A stretch of DNA of 64,000 nucleotides from assembly GCF_001949145.1 (NCBI RefSeq), contig NW_019091358.1, forward strand, positions 2,950,747 through 3,014,746. Direction: 5' to 3'. The position numbers were made by a program, and so were the translations under genes. The notes below the pieces were generated by a model, which did no database searches, was not told the origin of the DNA, and worked only from the letters and a program-made list of their open reading frames with translations. Every line of letters starts with the position of its first letter. Positions within the stretch are counted from its first letter, which is position 1. The DNA comes from Acanthaster planci (lineage: Eukaryota > Echinodermata > Asteroidea > Valvatida > Acanthasteridae). This document shows, one piece after another, positions 63,501-64,000 of this stretch.

Positions 63501-63629
63501 TACCGGCCGGGCCAGCTGGCCGCATCCCCGCTAGCAATGGCAGCCGTGGAGATGGCCCAGGGCCGGGGCCTGCGCGTGGAGAATGCATCAGAGTTTTACC
63601 ATTCGTGGAAGAACTCGGTGCAGAGTTGA
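6427..63629 (+). CDS. SMG5: SMG5 (EST1B) nonsense-mediated decay factor, 22 coding exons
   Basis: SMG5 works with SMG7 in the cytoplasm to bind phosphorylated UPF1 and promote its dephosphorylation and decay of premature-stop mRNAs. The chained exons give about 1,062 residues, close to vertebrate SMG5 (about 1,016). Residues 1-430 form the 14-3-3-like and helical EST1 region, with the SMG5 signatures VDYGRKAEELLWRKVYY, ACHRCLIYLGDL, AERFYHQALLLNP and NQLGTLAG. Residues 430-700 are a linker with acidic/serine stretches, an arginine run and DDSDLSEG. Residues 895-1062 are a PIN domain beginning SPYLVPDANAL and ending in FYHSWKNS. The start is the first in-frame ATG after a stop at 6352-6354, with A at -3 and G at +4. 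All introns are GT-AG. Frame holds everywhere except exon 10 to 11, which is off by one base. Individual exons are listed separately. Confidence 0.97.
6943..7016. repeat. hairpin, 22-bp arms, with CRE-like half
   Basis: Arms at 6943-6964 and 6995-7016 are complementary at 21 of 22 positions with a 30-base loop. The right arm contains TGACGTAA, a match to ATF/CREB sites; the left arm has the mutated partner. It could be a decayed miniature element or a paired regulatory site. Confidence 0.8.
8303..8473. mobile_element. miniature inverted-repeat element, family 1 copy A
   Basis: A 171-bp element with 13-bp terminal inverted repeats (CAGGGGTGAGATT) flanked by the 6-bp direct repeat AAGTAC at 8297-8302 and 8474-8479. 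The interior is T-rich with several CAGCTTTT/TTCAGCT words and no coding potential. Copy B is at 42653-42826. The 6-bp duplication differs from the 8 bp usual for hAT elements, so the superfamily is left open. Confidence 0.92.
9168..9266 (+). CDS. SMG5: SMG5 exon 2 (residues 25-58)
   Basis: Reads GAQDIISKLDGVLRHKQPYR and on to DAVELRMK, matching the first helices of the SMG5 14-3-3-like domain. Acceptor TTTTCAG, donor AA|GTAAGT; phase 2 at both ends. Confidence 0.94.
9267..10490 (+). other. SMG5: intron 2
   Basis: 1,224 bases, AT-rich. Two loosely similar stretches around 10095 and 10300 (AAGTGCACCACGTAAGGG against AAGTACACCACATGAGGG) suggest an old local duplication. No exon or identifiable element. 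Confidence 0.8.
10491..10614 (+). CDS. SMG5: SMG5 exon 3 (residues 58-99)
   Basis: Carries VDYGRKAEELLWRKVYYDVI, one of the most conserved SMG5 stretches of the 14-3-3-like domain, followed by a basic RKNKK. Acceptor TTAACAG. The donor AAG|GTGACC is a weak match but is the only one that keeps frame with exon 4 (phase 0). Confidence 0.96.
10615..11450 (+). other. SMG5: intron 3
   Basis: 836 bases with no exon or recognised repeat. Acceptor has a strong C/T tract (CCCCCTTCCTCCTTCAG). Confidence 0.85.
11451..11613 (+). CDS. SMG5: SMG5 exon 4 (residues 100-154)
   Basis: Reads SSLECAYHTHLLAATGFYHH then LLLRLQQQY, matching the vertebrate SMG5 segment with STLECAYRTHL. The donor is AAAG|GTCAGG, phase 1. 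Two other frames are open across this exon, on + and -, but they show no conservation I recognise. Confidence 0.96.
11614..12224 (+). other. SMG5: intron 4
   Basis: 611 bases. About 11755-11890 contains a run of CAAGTCA and CAAGTCAC words, a member of the dispersed CAAGTC family. The remainder shows nothing recognised. Confidence 0.8.
11755..11890. repeat. CAAGTC-family dispersed repeat
   Basis: Loosely periodic CAAGTCA/CAAGTCAC/GAGTCAGG words over about 135 bases, in the opposite orientation to the copies in introns 13 and 14. Boundaries are approximate. Confidence 0.6.
12225..12317 (+). CDS. SMG5: SMG5 exon 5 (residues 154-185)
   Basis: A proline-rich GPLPPPGSKR start leads into ACHRCLIYLGDL, the diagnostic EST1/SMG5 helix. 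Acceptor TATGTTCAG, donor G|GTGAGC; phase 1 at both ends. Confidence 0.96.
12318..12713 (+). other. SMG5: intron 5
   Basis: 396 bases, the shortest intron; no recognised feature. Acceptor CTTTTTTGTTCAG. Confidence 0.85.
12714..12882 (+). CDS. SMG5: SMG5 exon 6 (residues 185-241)
   Basis: Contains ARYRQDF, AERFYHQALLLNPAMGMPHN and QLGTLAGNRH, then CAYHYLR. This matches the TPR-like hairpins at the end of the 14-3-3-like module in SMG5/6/7. Donor TG|GTAGGT, phase 2. Confidence 0.97.
12883..13700 (+). other. SMG5: intron 6
   Basis: 818 bases with no exon or element recognised. Acceptor CTTCACTTTCCAG. Confidence 0.85.
13701..13826 (+). CDS. SMG5: SMG5 exon 7 (residues 241-283)
   Basis: Reads CWLSEIPFDGAIANLEKTLE and continues to DLPPDLQR, aligning with the vertebrate RCIQSEVSFEGAYGNL segment. 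It begins the helical region after the TPR-like part. Phase 2 at both ends. Confidence 0.95.
13827..14776 (+). other. SMG5: intron 7
   Basis: 950 bases, T-rich in the middle (14240-14330). Nothing recognised beyond splice signals. Acceptor TTCCCCCCGGGCAG. Confidence 0.8.
14777..15075 (+). CDS. SMG5: SMG5 exon 8 (residues 283-383)
   Basis: The longest exon and clearly GC-rich against AT-rich flanks. DLKHFLIKFLYLQELLQPG and LASLCQIVVHDFSLCMYH match conserved helices of the EST1 region. A Gly/Arg/Pro-rich loop (about residues 338-362) separates them from DDLVFKLFVMTMMTIYKLQ. Donor G|GTAAGC, phase 1. Confidence 0.96.
15076..15736 (+). other. SMG5: intron 8
   Basis: 661 bases. An imperfect 23-bp-arm hairpin lies at 15118-15140/15157-15179, about 40 bases after the donor. 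No exon otherwise. Acceptor CTCCCACTCACAG. Confidence 0.8.
15118..15179. repeat. imperfect hairpin near exon 8 donor
   Basis: CCTTCCCAAATCCTTCAAAA at the left pairs with TTTTGAAGGGATGAGGAAGG at the right. About 20 of 23 positions pair across the full arms, with a 16-base loop. Confidence 0.7.
15737..15880 (+). CDS. SMG5: SMG5 exon 9 (residues 383-431)
   Basis: SAAIVFMLAMFTHLLTHVNE matches vertebrate SMG5 (SAAIAFTLALFSHLVNHVN), the last helices of the EST1 region. It ends in acidic EDEEDSS at the start of the linker. Donor CAG|GTGAGG, phase 1. The intron beyond is also open in this frame to a TGA at 15967-15969. Confidence 0.96.
15881..16732 (+). other. SMG5: intron 9
   Basis: 852 bases. The first 86 bases continue the exon 9 frame and would encode PPPPKKRKSMR before a stop. 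At 16095-16160 a poly-C/poly-A stretch followed by GGATCCGCCC resembles the end of a degraded mobile element. Acceptor CCTCTCCAG. Confidence 0.8.
16733..16870 (+). CDS. SMG5: SMG5 exon 10 (residues 431-477), linker
   Basis: A Ser/Thr/Glu-rich linker exon: EESSSQTDESGNEQHSIAG and on to SSGTCSDGTVKH. The other two frames contain stops, so the frame is secure. The best donor, AAG|GTCAGT at 16870, leaves one base of a codon, yet exon 11 begins at phase 0. The exon ends just after CTCCCCACAGAAG; one base fewer in that C run would restore frame. Assignment rests on position, splice sites and composition rather than conserved sequence. Confidence 0.75.
16871..17460 (+). other. SMG5: intron 10
   Basis: 590 bases, containing a 119-bp element (16986-17104). 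The end is a tandem acceptor, TCTACAGCAG, so either AG may be used, with or without one Gln. Confidence 0.75.
16986..17104 (-). mobile_element. 119-bp miniature element, family 2 copy A
   Basis: It shares about 119 bp with the copies at 54456-54574 and 55734-55852, in the opposite orientation. Ends are imperfect inverted repeats (GGCCGTGTCCGAAAC against GGCTGCATCCGAATC in consensus). The flanks carry TTA at 16983-16985 and 17105-17107. GG-type ends with a 3-bp TWA flank fit PIF/Harbinger elements, but this is tentative. Confidence 0.85.
17461..17689 (+). CDS. SMG5: SMG5 exon 11 (residues 477-553), basic and acidic linker
   Basis: Starts DKQRKALNRRRRRRRPLRDG, a basic run that could act as a nuclear localisation signal or contact RNA. 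It continues with ESDDSDLSEG, identical to vertebrate SMG5 over DDSDLSEG, then a Ser/Asp/Glu-rich tail with many possible CK2 sites. Donor G|GTAGGT, phase 1. Start could be 17458 if the first AG of the tandem acceptor is used. Confidence 0.93.
17690..18296 (+). other. SMG5: intron 11
   Basis: 607 bases; no exon or repeat recognised. A second in-frame acceptor candidate (CTCAG at about 18265) lies upstream of the chosen exon 12 start and would add about ten hydrophobic residues. Confidence 0.7.
18297..18389 (+). CDS. SMG5: SMG5 exon 12 (residues 553-584), charged linker
   Basis: Reads EKGREKKADMDDASVKAVDD then SKKEQPSHADK. Found by splice sites (TTAAAG acceptor, AAAG|GTAGGG donor) and phase, which fits on both sides. 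I recognise no conserved motif, so this is the least secure exon with exon 10. It could be alternatively used, since 93 bases can be skipped without a frame change. Confidence 0.65.
18408..18914. repeat. 27-bp G-rich minisatellite, interrupted by an assembly gap
   Basis: Units of about 26-29 bp, GGTCAGCTTTATGGGGGGATAGTGCA in form with variable G runs, occur four times before the gap and four to five times after it. The gap is therefore probably collapsed array, and the true copy number is unknown. The array starts about 20 bases after the exon 12 donor. Confidence 0.92.
18508..18803. other. assembly gap (296 N)
   Basis: Run of N inside the minisatellite of intron 12. No coding sequence need be missing, because exons 12 and 13 join in phase. 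Confidence 0.98.
19159..19374 (+). CDS. SMG5: SMG5 exon 13 (residues 584-656)
   Basis: SLAQNLRDMSSRLLAP and FLKRTIRLAPSFDAYIKE match the vertebrate segment with SNLQAMSTQMF and CFRLAPTF. The exon ends in a Gly/Glu/Lys-rich acidic tail. GC-rich compared with its introns. Phase 1 at both ends. Confidence 0.94.
19375..20489 (+). other. SMG5: intron 13
   Basis: 1,115 bases. It holds ATT-rich sequence with an AAAGCGCTT word (19550-19640), like tails of widespread invertebrate repeats, and a CAAGTC-family copy at 19708-19842. Acceptor TTTTGTTGCTGTCAG. Confidence 0.8.
19708..19842 (+). repeat. CAAGTC-family dispersed repeat, bracketed by 25-bp direct repeats
   Basis: About 135 bp of GACTTGTGACTTGACC-type sequence, roughly 93% alike to 21854-21990 in intron 14. 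Near-identical 25-base flanks (23 of 25 positions) lie at 19684-19708 and 19853-19877, as a long target duplication or local duplication would leave. Confidence 0.85.
20490..20659 (+). CDS. SMG5: SMG5 exon 14 (residues 656-713)
   Basis: After an acidic start, LHIKVLNEERLLCTVKLITD then WLRGNSDVI matches the vertebrate QVLMAEGLLPAVKVFLDWLRTN segment, the return to helical structure before the PIN domain. Acceptor GCTGTCAG, donor GAG|GTGAAT; phase 1 in, phase 0 out. Confidence 0.95.
20660..22237 (+). other. SMG5: intron 14
   Basis: 1,578 bases, with CAAGTC-type words at about 21490-21600 and 21680-21990. No other exon. Acceptor CTTTTTTGTCTTTTCAG. Confidence 0.8.
21490..21990 (+). repeat. CAAGTC-family dispersed repeats
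   Basis: GACTTGTGACTTGACC-type words run through two blocks. The second, 21854-21990, is a near copy of 19708-19842, with shared internal words such as GTAACCTGACTTGGACTTGC and TTACTTGCTACCAATTCC. The first block is more diverged. Confidence 0.8.
22238..22313 (+). CDS. SMG5: SMG5 exon 15 (residues 713-738)
   Basis: NTQMLWSKLALLLNQLPQVE matches vertebrate QSLWNRLSVLLNLLP. Phase 0 in, phase 1 out; donor G|GTAGGG. Confidence 0.94.
22314..23460 (+). other. SMG5: intron 15
   Basis: 1,147 bases with no exon or recognised repeat. Acceptor GGTACCCAACAG has a short pyrimidine tract. Confidence 0.8.
23461..23648 (+). CDS. SMG5: SMG5 exon 16 (residues 738-801)
   Basis: Ends ILPLTEDIAVMKLPPL then AMAFDLHMTHDLTEQDE, matching the vertebrate LPEDMALRNLPPL and FNFD motif. 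Phase 1 in, phase 0 out; donor GAG|GTGGGT. Confidence 0.95.
24066..24176 (-). mobile_element. decayed copy of family 2 element
   Basis: AGACATGGCCGTAATTGCAG and AAGCTCGTTTGAGACACAGCC (trimmed) align with the 3' half of 16986-17104; the 5' half is too diverged to be sure of. Confidence 0.55.
28936..28981. repeat. hairpin, 12-bp perfect arms
   Basis: AATCGTTGCCAG (28936-28947) and CTGGCAACGATT (28970-28981) with a 22-base loop. It is too short and loop-heavy to call a microRNA precursor. Confidence 0.75.
34014..34411. repeat. large imperfect inverted repeat (fold-back element?)
   Basis: The best core pairs 34129-34168 with 34258-34297 at 36 of 40 positions. Similarity continues outward on both sides through AATCTGGTAC and GCGAGT blocks to about 34014 and 34411, giving arms near 155 bases at perhaps 75-80% identity and a loop of 89. 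No coding potential and no clear flanking duplication. It fits an old miniature or fold-back transposon. Confidence 0.82.
39091..39261 (+). CDS. SMG5: SMG5 exon 17 (residues 801-858)
   Basis: TLLRVLCLRQFGHFLTTVKD matches vertebrate VVRICCIRSFGHFIARLQG. The rest (SEDVVDLQDASTESEEMETK) is acidic and variable. Phase 0 at both ends; acceptor TTTTCCTCCAG, donor CCT|GTAAGT. Confidence 0.95.
39425..39560. repeat. CAAGTC-family dispersed repeat with palindrome
   Basis: CACAAG and CAAGTC words precede GACAAAAGAATGCTTTTGTC (39496-39515), an 8-bp stem with an AATG loop. The same block occurs at 60583-60602, and a flipped-loop version at 59054-59073. Confidence 0.7.
42653..42826. mobile_element. miniature inverted-repeat element, family 1 copy B
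   Basis: 174 bp, aligned along its length with 8303-8473. Ends CAGGGTGAGATT and AATCTCATCCCTG. Flanked by the 6-bp direct repeat GATAAA at 42647-42652 and 42827-42832, which fixes its boundaries. Confidence 0.92.
45383..45590. repeat. fragment of GTCGAGTACTTT-type element
   Basis: TAGTCGAGTACTTTCAGGTA at the left and AAAGTACTCAAAAGTACTTG at the right resemble the ends of the hAT-type element in intron 21. Outer termini are missing or decayed. Confidence 0.5.
46780..47035. promoter_or_regulatory. candidate intronic regulatory block
   Basis: A TAATTA homeodomain core next to CACCTG and TGTCA words (46782-46802) is followed by a nested palindrome, with CACAGAG and CTCTGTG, TTAATTA on both sides, and AGAGCAAGGAGTCCTCGCTCT-like symmetry near 46975-47035. 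Suggestive only; no conservation data are available here. Confidence 0.25.
47478..47500. repeat. tandem TACATG run
   Basis: Three to four copies of the 6-mer ATGTAC. Shorter TACATGTACATGTA runs recur through the window, e.g. at about 24081, 30179, 41847 and 60570, and one lies in the 5' leader at 6341. Confidence 0.85.
49511..49542. repeat. perfect hairpin, 13-bp stem, 6-base loop
   Basis: ACCATAGAGCTAC pairs perfectly with GTAGCTCTATGGT around AACCCA. GTTCTTA occurs just outside on the left and again at the right edge. It lies about 25 bases before the SINE. Confidence 0.85.
49567..49920 (+). mobile_element. tRNA-derived SINE
   Basis: TAGCCGAGGGG (49573-49583) fits the RNA polymerase III A-box consensus, and GGTTCGAATCC (49672-49682) is a perfect B box. 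A body with TTTTCCTCCCACCTCTAAAA follows, and the element ends in an (AAT)n tail (about 49896-49918). The A-to-B spacing is longer than in a tRNA, so it is not a functional tRNA gene. I cannot name the family; 5' boundary is approximate. Confidence 0.8.
54456..54574 (+). mobile_element. 119-bp miniature element, family 2 copy B
   Basis: Full-length 119 bp, starting GGCCGTGTCC and ending GGATGCAGCC. Flanking triplets GTA and TTA are not a perfect duplication, consistent with one mutated base. Confidence 0.85.
55205..55264 (+). CDS. SMG5: SMG5 exon 18 (residues 858-878)
   Basis: AEKEERRTQMMKDLAVRWLE matches vertebrate AQEEARRNRLMRDMAQLRL, the charged helix leading to the PIN domain. Only 60 bases and phase 0 on both sides, so it could be skipped without a frameshift. 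Acceptor CTTCCCTCAG, donor GAG|GTGAGA. Confidence 0.95.
55265..58753 (+). other. SMG5: intron 18
   Basis: 3,489 bases. Contains a degraded relative of the GTCGAGTACTTT-type element (right end near 55656-55679), family 2 copy C (55734-55852) and a CAG-rich hairpin at about 56157-56184. No exon. Acceptor TATTTTCCCCCAG. Confidence 0.8.
55734..55852 (+). mobile_element. 119-bp miniature element, family 2 copy C
   Basis: Full-length 119 bp with ends GGCCGTGTCCGAAAC and GATTCGGATGCAGCC, flanked by TCA at 55731-55733 and 55853-55855. It is the best preserved copy for deriving the ends. Confidence 0.88.
58754..58913 (+). CDS. SMG5: SMG5 exon 19 (residues 878-931), PIN domain start
   Basis: HEIQQLEGQVQDG leads to SPYLVPDANALMNHLGLIQL and RFIIVIP. 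This is the first strand of the PIN fold; the Asp in VPDANAL aligns with the first catalytic Asp of SMG6. Phase 0 in, phase 1 out; donor G|GTAATT. Confidence 0.97.
59030..59130. repeat. CAAGTC-family repeat with flipped palindrome
   Basis: GACGAAGGCATTCCTTTGTC (59054-59073) corresponds to the palindrome at 39496 and 60583, but with loop CATT instead of AATG. Similar flanks (CACATTCCATTGGAGTAGCT against CACATTCATTTGAACAGCTT) confirm relatedness. Confidence 0.65.
59810..59935. repeat. pyrimidine-rich tract with four GGATATCC palindromes
   Basis: Long C/T runs are broken by GGATATCC at about 59838, 59856, 59871 (GGGATATCC form) and 59904. The complementary strand is G-rich and could form quadruplex or triplex structures. 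The Gly-rich open frame on the minus strand is a by-product. Confidence 0.85.
60468..60660. repeat. CAAGTC-family repeat, 24-bp tandem part
   Basis: A unit close to CAAGTCCAGTCACAAGTCCC repeats about three times at 24-bp spacing (60468-60560). It is followed by GACAAAGGAATGCTTTTGTC (60583-60602), shared with 39496-39515. Confidence 0.8.
61582..61672 (+). CDS. SMG5: SMG5 exon 20 (residues 931-961), PIN domain
   Basis: VVGHLDHFKKKHFEAREASR then FLEQILKKGNR matches vertebrate VIDGLDLLKKEH and EFKKGNRYIR. Phase 1 in, phase 2 out; donor AG|GTCAGT. Confidence 0.96.
61673..62604 (+). other. SMG5: intron 20
   Basis: 932 bases; no exon or identified element. Acceptor CATGTCTCAAG. Confidence 0.82.
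62605..62685 (+). CDS. SMG5: SMG5 exon 21 (residues 961-988), PIN loop
   Basis: HIRVQRQHEVLQL is followed by the low-complexity Lys/Asp stretch DKDKKPKDKDKS, in the part of the PIN fold that is a variable loop in SMG5. Phase 2 at both ends, donor AA|GTAAGT. Confidence 0.92.
62766..63188. mobile_element. hAT-type non-autonomous element enclosing the assembly gap
   Basis: The ends begin CAGTG and are inverted repeats at 21 of 22 positions (62766-62787 and 63167-63188). A perfect 8-bp direct repeat, TCAAGAAG, lies immediately outside at 62758-62765 and 63189-63196. The 8-bp duplication and CAGTG ends fit hAT. The inside is N, so only the ends can be judged. Confidence 0.93.
62815..63163. other. 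assembly gap (349 N)
   Basis: Run of N within the hAT-type element. Exons 21 and 22 join in frame, so no coding exon need be missing. Confidence 0.98.
63404..63629 (+). CDS. SMG5: SMG5 exon 22 (residues 988-1062), PIN domain end and stop
   Basis: Reads TLYHIIECALYFSQ, DMVTVLTDYRPGQLAASPLA and ENASEFYHSWKNSVQS before TGA 63627-63629. This is the final part of the PIN domain (vertebrate ends VLDFYKQWKEIG). The Asp of VLTDY sits where SMG6 has its third catalytic Asp. GC-rich relative to its flanks. Confidence 0.97.
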
Positions 63630-64000
63630 AATCAGGAGGGAGACTGAATTGGAGACTAGCAGGACACAGCTTGCAGCCATGAAGGTACGCATTTTCACCT
63701 TGATTTTTTTTCCAGTAGTTGTTATTTATTTTATCCCATTACCTGTCAGCGCATATAAAATACCTCACATTTCATGCTGAGATGATACTTTGCTGAGAGT
63801 CATACCATGACCATACTTAATGGATTGGATCTTGACCACAAGGTGTAGTGGAACTGGATCAAATATGTGAGGGAAAACACCCTTCTCACCAGAGATATTT
63901 ATCATTTTTAAACTGCCCACATTTTTCTAATACCTCATTCGCCGCTGAAGATTTTTCAAGCTTTACGTATTGGTTGTTTTCCCAAAGCTTTCCCAATCTA
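63630..64000 (+). other. SMG5: SMG5 3' UTR start with candidate splice donor
   Basis: AAG|GTACGC at 63684/63685 is a good donor match 55 bases after the stop. No AATAAA signal is visible to the window end, so the transcript probably continues. TTTTTTTTCCAG at about 63703-63714 resembles an acceptor but is only 30 bases from that donor, too near to pair with it. Confidence 0.45.

Noticed and set aside
63583-63780. Hydrophobic 65-codon frame overlapping the SMG5 stop
   Set aside because: It is in a different frame from SMG5, and its hydrophobic part comes from T-rich non-coding sequence.

Overview
The window is eukaryotic, animal DNA: one long, intron-rich gene on the + strand in AT-rich, repeat-laden sequence with two assembly gaps (18508-18803 and 62815-63163). 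No operons, bacterial-type genes, CRISPR arrays, rRNA genes or intact tRNA genes are visible. Many TACATGTACATGTA runs, frequent AGGCCTA words, tRNA-derived SINE material and many small terminal-inverted-repeat elements suggest a marine invertebrate deuterostome, perhaps an echinoderm. This is an inference from sequence texture; the species cannot be named.

The gene is an orthologue of SMG5 (EST1B), a nonsense-mediated mRNA decay (NMD) factor. I could chain 22 coding exons, all with GT-AG introns, from an ATG at 6427 to a TGA at 63629, giving about 1,062 residues. The protein reads as an N-terminal 14-3-3-like/helical EST1 domain (exons 1-9), an acidic, serine-rich and arginine-rich linker (exons 9-14), a second helical part (exons 14-18) and a C-terminal PIN domain (exons 19-22). 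Reading frame is continuous across every junction except exon 10 to exon 11, which is off by one base next to a short C run.

Layout: 1-6050 is upstream DNA with a 96-bp-arm inverted repeat, a nine-copy ~275-bp tandem array and a hAT-like element. 6050-6426 is a probable promoter and 5' UTR with two CACGTG boxes, two CCAAT boxes and short upstream ORFs. Exons 1-16 occupy 6427-23648 with introns of 0.4-2.7 kb. Introns 16 and 17 are each over 15 kb and hold 54% of the gene. Exons 18-22 lie at 55205-63629. After the stop there is a good splice-donor match 55 bases downstream, which would suit an NMD-sensitive 3' UTR.

The more notable mobile DNA consists of small non-autonomous families with visible ends and target duplications: a ~172-bp element (two copies, 6-bp duplications), a 119-bp element (three full copies of identical length, 3-bp flanks), and a hAT-type element whose interior is hidden by the second gap but whose 22-bp ends and 8-bp duplication are intact. 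Large inverted repeats and a dispersed CAAGTC-type family fill other introns. I found no second protein-coding gene; the remaining open frames look like chance or shadows of exons.
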